DNA from: Knoellia sp. p5-6-4 | Lineage (GTDB): Bacteria; Actinomycetota; Actinomycetes; Actinomycetales; Dermatophilaceae | Direction: 5' to 3' | Length of the DNA: 64,000 nucleotides | Assembly (NCBI RefSeq): GCF_029222705.1 | Contig: NZ_JARGZF010000003.1 | Coordinates: 59,835-123,834, forward strand | Shown: piece after piece, positions 55,000-64,000 of the stretch | Numbering within the stretch: position 1 is the stretch's first letter | Layout of the letters: each line of letters begins with the position of its first letter | Notes under the pieces: generated by a model | Seen by the model: only the letters and a program-made list of their open reading frames with translations | Told to the model about the DNA's origin: nothing | Databases searched by the model: none | Program-made: the position numbers and the translations under genes

Positions 55000-55932
55000 A
55001 TGACGTCTGCGACCGTGCCGTCCTCGTCGGCGACGGTGCGTGTCCCGGCAAAGGTCAACCTCGAGCTGCTCGTCGGCCCGCGGCGCGAGGACGGCTTCCA
55101 CACCCTCTCGACCGTCTACCACGCGGTCAGCCTCTTCGACGAGGTGACCGTCTCGTACGCCGACGAGTGGGGGCTGGAGGTCTGCGGGCCACGGGCCGAG
55201 GGCGTGCCCACCGACGGCAGCAACCTCGCAGCCCGGGCGGCTCAGCTCCTGGCCCGCGCCGGCGGCGTCGACGAGCCGGTGCACATCCGCATCCGCAAGG
55301 ACATCCCCGTCGCGGGCGGCATGGCCGGCGGTTCCGCCGACGCGGCTGCGGCCCTCGTGGCGTGCGACCACCTGTGGGGCCTCGCGATGACACGCGAGGA
55401 GCTCGAGGAGCTTGCGGCCGAGCTCGGCAGCGACGTCCCGTTCCTCCTGGCAGGGGGTACCGCGATGGGGTCGGGCCGGGGCGAGGTCCTCGCCCCGGTG
55501 CTCGCCCGCGGCACCTACCACTGGGTCTTCGCCCTCAGCGACGGCGGGCTCTCCACCCCTGCGGTGTATACGGAGTGCGACCGGCTCCGCGAGGGCCGGC
55601 TCGTCCCCGAGCCGGCGCCCAGCCCGGCCATGATGACGGCCCTGCGCTCGGGCGACGCCCACGCGCTGGGCCGTGCCCTGACGAACGACCTCCAGGCCGC
55701 GTCGATCCACCTCAGGCCCGAGCTCGGGGACATCCTCGACGCCGGGCTGGAGTTCGGCGCGCTCGGCGGCGTCGTCTCGGGCTCGGGCCCGACGGTGGCC
55801 TTCCTGGTCGAGGACACCGAGGCCGCTCTCGACCTGGCGGTGTCGCTGACCGCCTCCGGCACGGTCCAGGACGTGCGGCGGGCCACCGGTCCAGCCCATG
55901 GAGCCCACCTCGTGGCAGGACCACGGCCTTAG
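55000..55932 (+). CDS. ispE: 4-diphosphocytidyl-2-C-methyl-D-erythritol kinase
   Basis: A 310-aa GHMP-family kinase of the MEP isoprenoid pathway. Motif 1 is VRVPAKVNLELLVGPRREDG, motif 2 (ATP loop) is IPVAGGMAGGSADAAAALVA, and motif 3 is GGVVSGSGPTVAFLVED. It phosphorylates the 2-OH of CDP-ME in the cytosol. ATG 55000 is taken with AGGGTGGGG just upstream; GTG 54991 is possible. It lies 3 nt before the ABC-F gene. Confidence 0.95.
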   Translation: MTSATVPSSSATVRVPAKVNLELLVGPRREDGFHTLSTVYHAVSLFDEVTVSYADEWGLEVCGPRAEGVPTDGSNLAARAAQLLARAGGVDEPVHIRIRKDIPVAGGMAGGSADAAAALVACDHLWGLAMTREELEELAAELGSDVPFLLAGGTAMGSGRGEVLAPVLARGTYHWVFALSDGGLSTPAVYTECDRLREGRLVPEPAPSPAMMTALRSGDAHALGRALTNDLQAASIHLRPELGDILDAGLEFGALGGVVSGSGPTVAFLVEDTEAALDLAVSLTASGTVQDVRRATGPAHGAHLVAGPRP

Positions 55933-55935
55933 CTG

Positions 55936-57747
<1,812 letters not shown>

Positions 57748-57761
57748 CCGGGTCGCCGACC

Positions 57762-58193
57762 TCAGCCGGCGGGCCGCATGTGGGACCACGGGCGGTCGAG
57801 GCGGAACAGCCTGCCCGTTACCTCGACCGGCTTGATCTCGACGATGCTGAACTTGGCCGTGGGCACCCAGGGGCGCAGGGGGAGGTTCTCGGCCTGGTCT
57901 GCCTCCTCGCCCTGGAGCTCGCGAGCCGTGCCTCGCACGACGACGCTGGTGGCCCGCTCCTCGTCGTAGTGGTCGATCTCGAACGCCACGTCGTGGTTCA
58001 TCGTGATGCCGAGGAGCTTGCTGCCCTCCGCGGTCCGGAAGACGATCCGTCCCCGGTGCACGACGTAGTTGATCGGGACGATGTGCACCTCGTTGACGAG
58101 GTGGAACGCGAGACGGCCGAATTCCTGCTGCCGGAGGAGCTCCCAGCAGTCGAGTTCGGGCAGCTCGGTGACGACCTCGTGGTTGTTGTCCAT
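57762..58193 (-). CDS. Pyridoxamine 5'-phosphate oxidase family protein
   Basis: A 143-aa split-barrel flavin-binding protein. It has LLRQQEFGRLAFHLVNEVHI, VPINYVVHRGRIVFRTAEGS, and FEIDHYDEERATSVVVRGTA, as in nitroreductase-like or F420/haem-binding PPOX small proteins. The catalytic role is unknown. ATG 58193; convergent with the ABC-F gene (14-nt gap). The next gene, the MarR regulator, is on the same strand, 92 nt upstream. Confidence 0.88.
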   Translation of the reverse strand: MDNNHEVVTELPELDCWELLRQQEFGRLAFHLVNEVHIVPINYVVHRGRIVFRTAEGSKLLGITMNHDVAFEIDHYDEERATSVVVRGTARELQGEEADQAENLPLRPWVPTAKFSIVEIKPVEVTGRLFRLDRPWSHMRPAG

Positions 58194-58284
58194 GAGCCCT
58201 CCTCGGCCGCTGTTGGTGGTGCGCCAAAAGTAGGACGAACCGCGCGGGCTGCGGATGGGCCGAAAGACTCAGCCGTTGCGGCAG

Positions 58285-58782
58285 TCAGCTCTCGAACGGG
58301 CTGAGCAGCCGGCGGAGCAGGTCGGCCAGCTGGGCCCGCTGCCGTTCCGGGAGCTCGGCCAGGAGATCGCGCTCGCGGGCGAGCAGGTCGGCCATCGCGG
58401 CGTCGACGGTGCGCTTCCCGCTCTCGGTGAGCTGGACGATGACGCCGCGCCGGTCGTGCGGGTCAGGGCTGCGTTCGACGAGACCGCGCCGCTCGAGGCG
58501 GTCGACCCGGTTGGTCATGGTCCCGCTGGTGACCAGGGTCTGCTGGACGAGCTGCCCGGGGGAGAGGCGGTAGGGGTCACCCGCGCGGCGCAGGGCCGAC
58601 AGGACGTCGAACTCCCATCCCTCGAGGGAGTGGCGGGCGAAGGCCTGGGCACGGTCGAGGTCGAGGCGTCGAGCGAGCCGGGAGACGCGTGAGAGCACGT
58701 GCAGCGGCGCGACGTCGAGGTCGGGCCGCTCTCGACTCCAGGCTTCGACGATCCGGTCGACGTCGTCGGCGGGCGCGCTCAT
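58285..58782 (-). CDS. MarR-family transcriptional regulator
   Basis: A 165-aa winged-helix protein. FDVLSALRRAGDPYRLSPGQ, QTLVTSGTMTNRVDRLERRG and RSPDPHDRRGVIVQLTESGK are the recognition helix and wing of MarR regulators. ATG 58782 is taken because earlier in-frame ATGs (58791, 58803, 58821) fall in or next to the operator. A perfect palindrome TCTTGATATCAAGA at 58810-58823 sits between it and the divergent methyltransferase gene, so it probably represses both. The ligand may be linked to tricarboxylic or aconitate metabolism, but that is inference. Confidence 0.9.
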   Translation of the reverse strand: MSAPADDVDRIVEAWSRERPDLDVAPLHVLSRVSRLARRLDLDRAQAFARHSLEGWEFDVLSALRRAGDPYRLSPGQLVQQTLVTSGTMTNRVDRLERRGLVERSPDPHDRRGVIVQLTESGKRTVDAAMADLLARERDLLAELPERQRAQLADLLRRLLSPFES

Positions 58783-58809
58783 GCTTCGCATCGTACTCGC
58801 CATCAAGTA

Positions 58810-58823
58810 TCTTGATATCAAGA
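58810..58823. promoter_or_regulatory. MarR-type palindromic operator
   Basis: TCTTGATATCAAGA is a perfect 14-bp palindrome with the TTGA-TCAA core of many MarR sites. It lies 28 nt from the MarR ATG and 18 nt from the methyltransferase ATG. Confidence 0.8.
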
Positions 58824-58841
58824 CACTTTGAAGGAGCTGTG

Positions 58842-59651
58842 ATGTCGAACCGTTGGGACCCCGCCCAGTACGCCCGCTTCGCCGACCACCGGGGTCGTCC
58901 GTTCAGGGACCTGCTGGCCCAGGTGGGTGCGGAGGATCCGCGCCTGGTCGTCGACCTCGGGTGCGGGAACGGGCCCCTCACGCTGACGCTCGCCGAACGC
59001 TGGCCGCGGGCGCGTGTCGTGGGCGTCGACTCCTCGCCCCAGATGCTGGAGTCGGCCCGTGGGCTCGACTCGGACGCCCGGGTCGAGTGGGTCGAGGCCG
59101 ACCTCGCCACCTGGGACATCGCCTCCCTCGGCGCGCAGCCGGACGTGGTCGTCACCAATGCGACCCTGCAGTGGGTGCGCGGTCATCGCGACCTGCTGCC
59201 CGGGTGGGTCGGGGCCATCACGAACGGCGGCTGGTTCGCCATGCAGGTGCCGGCGAACCTCGCGGCGCCGTCGCACCAGCTGATGCGCGACGTCGCAGCC
59301 GACCATCCGGCCGCTGAGCACCTGCGCGCCGACCTCGCGCGGATCGGGGCCGCCGAGCCGGCCGACTACGTCGAGGACCTCAGTGCACTCGGCTGCGTGG
59401 TGGACGCCTGGGAGACCACGTACCAGCACATCCTGGATCCTGAGGGGCGACAGGAGAACCCGGTGCTCGAGTGGGTGCGCGGCACGGGTCTGCGCCCGGT
59501 GCTCGACGCCCTCACCGACGAGGGTGAGCGGGCGGCCTTCCTGGCCGACTACGACGCGCGTCTCCGCGCGGCATACCCCCGCAGGGCCTATGGGGTCCTG
59601 CTGCCGTTCCGACGTGTCTTCGCCGTGGCACACAAGGTCGAAAGTCGCTGA
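58842..59651 (+). CDS. tam: Trans-aconitate 2-methyltransferase
   Basis: A 269-aa SAM-dependent methyltransferase. The opening SNRWDPAQYARFADHRGRPF and VVDLGCGNGPLTLTLAERWP (SAM site), then VVGVDSSPQMLESARG, VVTNATLQWVRGHRDLLPGW and MQVPANLAAPSHQLMRDVA, are Tam-like throughout. It esterifies trans-aconitate, a by-product that inhibits aconitase. ATG 58842 follows AAGGAG at good spacing. Divergent from and probably controlled by the MarR regulator. Confidence 0.92.
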   Translation: MSNRWDPAQYARFADHRGRPFRDLLAQVGAEDPRLVVDLGCGNGPLTLTLAERWPRARVVGVDSSPQMLESARGLDSDARVEWVEADLATWDIASLGAQPDVVVTNATLQWVRGHRDLLPGWVGAITNGGWFAMQVPANLAAPSHQLMRDVAADHPAAEHLRADLARIGAAEPADYVEDLSALGCVVDAWETTYQHILDPEGRQENPVLEWVRGTGLRPVLDALTDEGERAAFLADYDARLRAAYPRRAYGVLLPFRRVFAVAHKVESR

Positions 59652-59746
59652 CCTGCAACGAGTTTGCGATCGGGGGCTTGCTCCTGGGGCACTGGCGGCC
59701 GCCGCTGATGGTCCTCCCGAAGTGGGGTCCGTGGTCCGCCCAAACC

Positions 59747-59760
59747 GGGACGTTCGGCCC
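59747..59760 (+). promoter_or_regulatory. DosR-box-like sequence
   Basis: GGGACGTTCGGCCC differs by one base from the mycobacterial DosR/DevR-type box GGGACTTTCGGCCC. It lies 98 nt upstream of the ATG at 59858. No DosR homologue is in the window, so this is suggestive only. Confidence 0.3.
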
Positions 59761-59857
59761 TGAGGTCCCCTCTCGGCGGATCGAGAGACTGCTCATGCAT
59801 CAAGAGATCGCAGTTTCAACCACCGCCGGAGATCCCGGCAGAGCGAAGGACAGAGCA

Positions 59858-60451
59858 ATGCGCAAGACCATGGACAAGCTCGTCTCCTGGACCGGCCTCA
59901 TCGTGGCCGCCGTCCTCCTCGTCGCAGGCGGACTGCTCACGTGGGCCAGCAACTTCGTCGCCCAGAACGTCAAGGAGCAGCTGACCGCGCAGCACATCAC
60001 GATGCCGGTCGAGGAGAGGTTCCCCGAGGGGCACGAGGACGCCCTCGCTCCCTACGCGGGCCAGCCGATGGAGAACGGCCAGCAGGCCAAGGCCTACGCC
60101 GACCACTACATCCTGGTCCACATGAACGAGTCGAGCGGTGGCAAGACCTACTCCGAGGTCAGCTCCGCGTTCAACAAGATGAAGGCCGACCCCAACGCCG
60201 ACCAGGCTGAGGTGGCCAAGCTCGGCGAGCTGCGTCAGTCGCTCTTCATGGGCAGCACCCTCCGCGGCCTCCTGCTCTACGGCTACGCGTTCGACACCAT
60301 CGGTCGGATCGCCGGCTACGCCGCCATCGGCGCCTTCGTCGGAGCGGGCCTCCTGCTCGTCCTCGGTCTGATGGGTCTGCGGCACGCGGCTCGCGAGCCC
60401 GAGATCCAGTACATCGAGACCCCGACCCGCGGACAGGCCGTCACCGCCTGA
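59858..60451 (+). CDS. Two-span membrane protein of unknown function
   Basis: A 197-aa protein. N-terminal helix WTGLIVAAVLLVAGGLLTWA, an external domain of about 110 residues (EERFPEGHEDALAPYAGQPM is part), then a second helix pair (IAGYAAIGAFVGAGLLLVLG) and a short tail. The pattern recurs in actinobacterial proteins often mislabelled as dioxygenases, but no enzyme motif is present. ATG 59858 follows GAAGGA; a longer in-frame start at 59795 is possible. It stands alone and is convergent with the TetR gene. A DosR-box-like sequence lies upstream. Confidence 0.75.
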   Translation: MRKTMDKLVSWTGLIVAAVLLVAGGLLTWASNFVAQNVKEQLTAQHITMPVEERFPEGHEDALAPYAGQPMENGQQAKAYADHYILVHMNESSGGKTYSEVSSAFNKMKADPNADQAEVAKLGELRQSLFMGSTLRGLLLYGYAFDTIGRIAGYAAIGAFVGAGLLLVLGLMGLRHAAREPEIQYIETPTRGQAVTA

Positions 60452-60472
60452 CGCACCACGGCTTCCCCCGCG

Positions 60473-60503
60473 ACGGGCCCTGGGACCACCTCCCGGGGCC
60501 CGT
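60473..60503. terminator. Hairpin between convergent genes
   Basis: ACGGGCCC (60473-60480) pairs with GGGCCCGT (60496-60503) between the membrane protein and TetR genes; it can serve both strands. Confidence 0.5.
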
Positions 60504-60526
60504 GTCGTATGCCGTGGGGGCGGAGC

Positions 60527-61189
60527 TCAGTCCCGGGTCGCCCTCAGGGTGGGCTTCTTCTCCAGGTTGGCCAGGCCGTTCCAGGCGAGGTTCACCAGGT
60601 GGGCGGCGACGTCGGCCTTCTTCATCTTGGGGGAGTCGAGCCACCACTGGCCGGTCAGGGCCACCATGCCCACCAGCATCTGGGCGTACAGCGGAGCGGC
60701 CTTCGGGTCGAGCTTCCGGCTCTTGAACTCGGCGGCGAGGATGTGCTCGACCTGGGAGGCTATCTCGGAGATCAGGGTGGCGAACGACCCGGTGGACTGC
60801 CCTGCGGGGCTGTCGCGCACGAGGATGCGGAAGCCGTCCTTGGAGCTCTCGATGTAGTCGAGCAGGGCGAGCGCGGCGCGCTCGAGGGTCGTGCGGCTGC
60901 CCTCGTCGGCCGTGAGGGCACCGGTGATGCCGCCGAGCAGGGCCGCGATCTCGCGGTCGACGACGACGGCATACAGGCCCTCCTTGCCGCCGAAGTGCTC
61001 GTAGACAACCGGTTTGGAGACGCTCGCCTTGGAGGCGATCTCCTCGACGGTAGTGCCCTCGAATCCCTTGGCGGCGAACAGCCTCCGGCCCACGTCGATC
61101 AGCTGCTCGCGCCGCTGCTTGCCCGTCATGCGGGCGCGCACCGTGGCGATGGCCTCGTTCTCGCGCTGGTCAGTCACACGCGCCATCAT
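60527..61189 (-). CDS. TetR-family transcriptional regulator
   Basis: A 220-aa repressor. N-terminal HTH at residues 22-68 with LIDVGRRLFAAKGFEGTTVE, EIASKASVSKPVVYEHFGGK and EGLYAVVVDRE, then a ligand-binding helical domain (VGMVALTGQWWLDSPKMKKA near the end). Regulators of this shape often control lipid or efflux genes. The target is not adjacent: the next gene upstream is a tRNA and downstream is an unrelated membrane protein. ATG 61189 or 61186. Confidence 0.9.
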   Translation of the reverse strand: MMARVTDQRENEAIATVRARMTGKQRREQLIDVGRRLFAAKGFEGTTVEEIASKASVSKPVVYEHFGGKEGLYAVVVDREIAALLGGITGALTADEGSRTTLERAALALLDYIESSKDGFRILVRDSPAGQSTGSFATLISEIASQVEHILAAEFKSRKLDPKAAPLYAQMLVGMVALTGQWWLDSPKMKKADVAAHLVNLAWNGLANLEKKPTLRATRD

Positions 61190-61289
61190 GCCTGTTGCGT
61201 GGTCGCGGACCGTGGAGCGGGCCGGGAGCGCCGTTCCGTGGTGCGGGGCCGGGTTGGCTACCCTGTGCGCAGTCCTGCTATCAGGACGT

Positions 61290-61371
61290 TCCCCGGTTGG
61301 TCTGCTGGCAGGGCCCGCCTGACTTTGAATCAGGACAAGCGACGTAGGTTCGATTCCTACCCGGGGAGCCA
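61290..61371 (+). tRNA. tRNA-Gln(TTG)-like gene, atypical
   Basis: Acceptor TCCCCGG/CCGGGGA (7 bp), anticodon stem CCTGA/TCAGG with loop CTTTGAA (anticodon TTG), T-arm GTAGG-TTCGATT-CCTAC and an encoded CCA are all clear. Odd points: the variable region is 9 nt (61335-61343), the D-arm needs wobble pairs and leaves an extra base before the anticodon stem. It may be a diverged or pseudo-tRNA. An integrase relic abuts its 3' end. Confidence 0.7.
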
Positions 61372-61381
61372 GACCCGCAGG

Positions 61382-61735
61382 TCAGCGGCTTGGGCCTTCG
61401 GCGGCAGGCTTCTCATCGGGCCGATTTGCTAACGGGTTTGCTAACACCAGCTGGTCGGAGTCGACCACGGCGCCGAAGATCTGGGCCACCTCGACCGCCT
61501 GGTCGCGCAGGACGTGGGCGTAGACCCGCAGGGTGATGGCCGGGTCGGCGTGGCCCAGCCGCGCCGCCACCACATGCACTGGGACGCCGGCCTTGAGCAG
61601 CAGGGTGGCGTGCACGTGGCGCAGGTCGTGCAGCCGCATCGGCGGCAGGACGGGCTTGTCGTGGCCGGCGTTGATCGCCGCGACGGTGCGGCGCATGAGC
61701 GAGCCGGCCACGTCGGGGAAGAGCGGTGAGCAGAG
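61382..61735 (-). pseudogene. Tyrosine integrase, C-terminal fragment
   Basis: The frame contains MRLHDLRHVHATLLLKAGVP (the HxxR-type box with the second catalytic Arg), VHVVAARLGHADPAITLRVY (LGH and the nucleophilic Tyr) and then a short tail. The first catalytic Arg and the whole N-terminal domain are missing: upstream of SPLFPDVAGSL the sequence is unrelated. It ends 10 nt after the tRNA CCA, in the usual orientation of an integrase beside its attachment site. It is the relic of a phage or integrative element distinct from that at 7.4-8.6 kb. Confidence 0.85.
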
Positions 61736-61872
61736 CTGCGTCATCGCGCAGTTCACTGTCCTGGTGGGGTCGTTCACTGCGCTCAGGCTCCTCGGTCAGG
61801 TGCCAGCCCTCGGTGCATTGCGTCATCCGCAGCCGGCGAGCCCGGGCGGCGCAGGGAGGCACTTGGAGTCCA

Positions 61873-62073
61873 GTGTCGAGCCGCAGTCGAGCACCGCTGG
61901 CAGAGCGGGGTATGACCCTCACCGAGTTGGCTGAACGTGTGGGGGTGTCGATCGTGAACCTCTCCATTCTGAAGAACAATCGCGCAAAAGCTGTCCGCTT
62001 CTCGACTCTGACGGCCATCTGCGACGTACTCGGATGCGACGTCGGAGACGTGCTCCGAATGGAGCCCAACTAA
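61873..62073 (+). CDS. Small XRE-family regulator
   Basis: A 66-aa Cro/CI-type helix-turn-helix protein: LTELAERVGVSIVNLSILKN, then STLTAICDVLGCDVGDVLRM. Proteins of this YozG-like group are short and lie in mobile elements or toxin-antitoxin-like loci. GTG 61873 with TTGGAG 4 nt upstream is given; ATG 61912 would give a 53-aa product. It is divergent from the integrase fragment in the position of a phage repressor. Confidence 0.75.
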   Translation: MSSRSRAPLAERGMTLTELAERVGVSIVNLSILKNNRAKAVRFSTLTAICDVLGCDVGDVLRMEPN

Positions 62074-62080
62074 CCCCGGC

Positions 62081-62170
62081 TTAATCAGCTCGCGTATCCG
62101 GGTCGTCCGGTTGCCACTCGGGTCGGTAGCGGGGGTGGTCGCTGTAGACGGCTGCCGCGATCCGTAGTGA
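62081..62170 (-). pseudogene. C-terminal tail of a DUF6221-like phage protein
   Basis: The last codons of a minus-strand frame, SLRIAAAVYSDHPRYRPEWQ then PDDPDTRAD and TAA, match the ending of DUF6221 proteins common in actinophages. No start or body of the gene remains. It supports a prophage origin for the 61.3-62.2 kb relic. Confidence 0.45.
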
Positions 62171-62528
62171 CTGGCACGGATAGGCTCCCTGCACGTCACG
62201 CACACCGTGGTCGGCCCGCCCGGGTCCTACGAAAGGTCGTCGTCATGGCAGAACAACATCTCTCGCTTCAAGGCGACCTCCGAGAGCGTTCTCCTGCCTG
62301 TCGCGCTGACGCGGCCATCCGCCGTGACAGCGACGCGAGAGTCCTCCAAGGTCGTCCTCGCCATGCCTTCGCGGGCCAGGCGCTCGTCATCTCAATCCGG
62401 GACTCGAGAAACATCTGGATGCTCATGACGGCATGCTGCCGCACAGTCACCGCGTGAACCATTGAGCCGTTCCCGGCAGCCTCCCCATACATCGGCAGAG
62501 CGACCCGCAGGCAGTTCGGGACGTTTGC
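62171..62528. other. 358 bp without a clear gene
   Basis: Frames from 62207 and 62245 are open on the plus strand but show no recognisable domain. They may be decayed prophage sequence. Nothing else was seen. Confidence 0.4.
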
Positions 62529-62780
62529 CTAGGGCTGGGCGCGACGACGGATCCGCCACCACCTGACGAGGGCGAAGCACACCCAGTATCCAAAGGCAAC
62601 CACCAAGGTGAGCACTGGCGGGCCAGGCAGCCCCGTCAGCGGGCGGATGCGTGTCAGGGGTGAGCCAAGCTCCACGGCTGCCCATGTGGCGCCGGCGACA
62701 CTGACGATCCATCCGGTCAGTGCCAGCGACACCACCACCCGGGACGGCTTGGCAAGTGCCCTTTCGAGGGCACTACTCAT
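62529..62780 (-). CDS. Small two-span membrane protein
   Basis: An 83-aa protein starting at ATG 62780 with two hydrophobic helices (VVVSLALTGWIVSVAGATWA and PVLTLVVAFGYWVCFALVRW) and a basic C-terminus (RIRRRAQP). I recognise no family. It may belong to the mobile-element relic or be chromosomal. Confidence 0.5.
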   Translation of the reverse strand: MSSALERALAKPSRVVVSLALTGWIVSVAGATWAAVELGSPLTRIRPLTGLPGPPVLTLVVAFGYWVCFALVRWWRIRRRAQP

Positions 62781-62859
62781 GAAGTGCCCTCGCTAGCCGC
62801 CCGTTCCACGCGGAGGAACTTACCCCCGATTCTTACTCGATGCGGCAGATCCGGATGGC

Positions 62860-63075
62860 CTACTCGATGTAGCCAGTGCTGGGATCGACTCGGCTCAGGA
62901 ACTGGCGAATCGCTTCCTCAAGCTGCAGCTCAGTCTGGTGCTCACCGCTGCAGGTTGACGTCGCGAAGCCGTAATCCGCGTTCGGGCCCGTGGCCCATCG
63001 AAGCTCGTAGACGCCAGGGTCGCCGACGCGCTCATTGACATCGAAGCGCTCACCGTCGACCACCATCCGCTTCAC
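62860..63075 (-). CDS. Conserved small hypothetical protein
   Basis: A 71-aa soluble protein, MKRMVVDGERFDVNERVGDP, then GVYELRWATGPNADYGF and a helical end (ELQLEEAIRQFLSRVDPSTG). Proteins with this VDGERFDV...FLxxVDPxTGYIE shape recur in actinobacteria. Function unknown. ATG 63075. Confidence 0.65.
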   Translation of the reverse strand: MKRMVVDGERFDVNERVGDPGVYELRWATGPNADYGFATSTCSGEHQTELQLEEAIRQFLSRVDPSTGYIE

Positions 63076-63158
63076 GACATGAGGCTACCTATCCGGGGCA
63101 GGTCCGGATGTTCTCGGCCGTGGCTCTTCACACGCGGCTTTGTGCGACCCTGACCGCC

Positions 63159-63395
63159 GTGCATGAACGTGAGATCGATGGTCGGGCCCTCTTGGAGGCG
63201 GCATTTGTCTTCCTAGGAGGCATCTTCCTGACCGGCGACGTACTCGACGGAGTAGGACCGGCGTCCGGCTTCGCACTGGTCATGGAGTGGGCAAAGGTGG
63301 TTCTTGGTCCGTTGCTACTGGCGGTCGGGGCATGGCAGTTGCTGCGGCTGTATCGCCGGCGGAGGCGGCCGCCCGAAGGCCACGGAGAGCGGTAG
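63159..63395 (+). CDS. Small membrane protein
   Basis: A 78-aa protein with two hydrophobic segments (LLEAAFVFLGGIFLTGDVL and VLGPLLLAVGAWQLLRLY) and a basic tail (RRRRRPPEGHGER). GTG 63159 is given; ATG 63108 is in frame but adds a non-conserved start. No family recognised. Confidence 0.45.
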   Translation: MHEREIDGRALLEAAFVFLGGIFLTGDVLDGVGPASGFALVMEWAKVVLGPLLLAVGAWQLLRLYRRRRRPPEGHGER

Positions 63396-63648
63396 GGGTC
63401 CTTCCTCCTCGCGGCAGATGAGTGCCTTTACGGGAGCCGCCGGTGGACACGGCAGGAGCGCTCACGAGCCGCTTGCTGCCTCCCGGGACGAGGAGCACGG
63501 CGCCGCCGCCCTGCAGCGGACCACGGTGAAGGAGATCGCCCAAAAGGCCCGCAGCGGCCTGACGATGAGCAAGGCGGCCGATACCGACCAGAGCCAATCG
63601 TGCGCATCGGGGCAGGGCGGGTAGCGTGTCGGTTAGGAGGTGCGCGGA
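63396..63648. other. 253 bp without a clear gene
   Basis: No supportable frame. AGGAGG at 63635-63640 is the ribosome site of the next gene. Confidence 0.4.
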
Positions 63649-64000
63649 ATGCACCGCTACATCGACGAGTTGCGTCTGCTGCAGGCGATCCGGCTGGCGG
63701 TGCTTGCCACCGATGCGGCGGGGACCATCACCTTCGTCAACCGGGCCGCGACCGAGGTCTTCGCCACCGTCGACGCCGAGCTGGTCGGTCACCAGGTGCA
63801 CGACCTGATCGCGCCCGGCGCCAGTGACGGTCCGCTGGACCTCGACGCGGTGATCGCGGGTGATACCTGGCGAGGCGACCTGACCCTGCGGCGCCCTCGC
63901 GGTGACACCTTCGTCGCCGCCGTGTCCGGCACACCGGTCCGCGACCCAACCGGCCAGATCACCGGGATCGTAGTGGTCGCGGAGGACATGAGCGAGATCC
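63649..64000 (+). CDS. PAS-domain protein, N-terminal part (runs off right edge)
   Basis: ATG 63649 follows AGGAGG by 8 nt. The first 117 residues form a PAS domain: LRLLQAIRLAVLATDAAGTI, TFVNRAATEVFA, AELVGHQVHDLIAPG, and the end TGQITGIVVVAEDMSEI. The output domain lies beyond the window; PAS domains of this type often precede diguanylate cyclase, kinase or phosphatase domains. Role unknown. Confidence 0.85.
   Translation, partial: MHRYIDELRLLQAIRLAVLATDAAGTITFVNRAATEVFATVDAELVGHQVHDLIAPGASDGPLDLDAVIAGDTWRGDLTLRRPRGDTFVAAVSGTPVRDPTGQITGIVVVAEDMSEI

Noticed and set aside
62207..62457. Plus-strand hypothetical proteins in the second relic
   Set aside because: Two overlapping frames of similar length, neither with a domain or convincing start.

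Overview
The window is GC-rich DNA from an actinobacterium, most likely of the Micrococcales and plausibly near the Intrasporangiaceae. The evidence is the codon bias, many GTG starts, overlapping ATGA/GTGA gene junctions, and core gene orders typical of the phylum. These orders are galU-moeA/glp-moaC-mogA-rimJ-sepX at the left and pmt/rsmI/metG/tatD/rpfB/ksgA/ispE/ABC-F at the right. A heptamer pair (GGCATAC/GTATGCC) is spread through the core genes but absent from two roughly 10 kb accessory stretches. The species cannot be named from sequence alone.

1-7.5 kb. A partial 5-formyl-THF cyclo-ligase is divergent from a tightly coupled operon. The operon combines sugar-nucleotide synthesis (galU), molybdenum-cofactor genes and a SepX/GlpR-like divisome membrane protein. 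Next comes an ECF sigma/anti-sigma pair facing a lipoprotein and a DUF2231 membrane protein, with two back-to-back ECF-type promoters between them. A tRNA-Ala(CGC) follows.

7.5-17 kb. Next to the tRNA-Ala lies a decayed actinomycete integrative element (integrase piece joined to a frameshifted repSA). It is followed by a sulfatase module: AI-2E-type permease, a very large DUF1269-arylsulfatase fusion, DUF6325, a 46-aa protein, a Na+/H+ antiporter, an anaerobic sulfatase-maturating enzyme and a truncated SulP. An approximately 90 bp imperfect direct repeat brackets the interval at 7.5 and 16.9 kb.

17-36 kb. A peptide-use operon (M24 peptidase, APC permease, small membrane protein, M20 dipeptidase) lies behind a perfect 18-bp palindrome. 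Then come a DHA2 exporter, a ThrE-type exporter, and a copper-handling block: two-component system, SHOCT protein, Met-rich multicopper oxidase, an unusual CPD-motif P1B ATPase, DUF305 and beta-propeller lipoproteins. Eleven-bp-spaced direct repeats lie upstream of two of its transcription units and a CsoR-type box precedes the ATPase. A truncated cyclase regulator and a YibE/F protein close the region.

36-44 kb. A CDF transporter, an ArsR-rhodanese regulator with an MFS permease, and a csoR-copZ-copA operon with its own CsoR box. A repetitive LAYTG-type surface protein follows.

44.7-61.2 kb. Conserved housekeeping genes: protein O-mannosylation, rRNA methylation, RtcB, MetRS, TatD, RpfB with a long leader, KsgA, IspE, ABC-F. 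A MarR/trans-aconitate methyltransferase pair shares a palindromic operator, and a TetR regulator follows.

61.3-64 kb. An atypical tRNA-Gln(TTG)-like gene is followed by a second prophage-type relic (integrase C-terminus, XRE regulator, DUF6221 tail), small hypothetical genes, and the start of a PAS-domain protein that runs off the edge.
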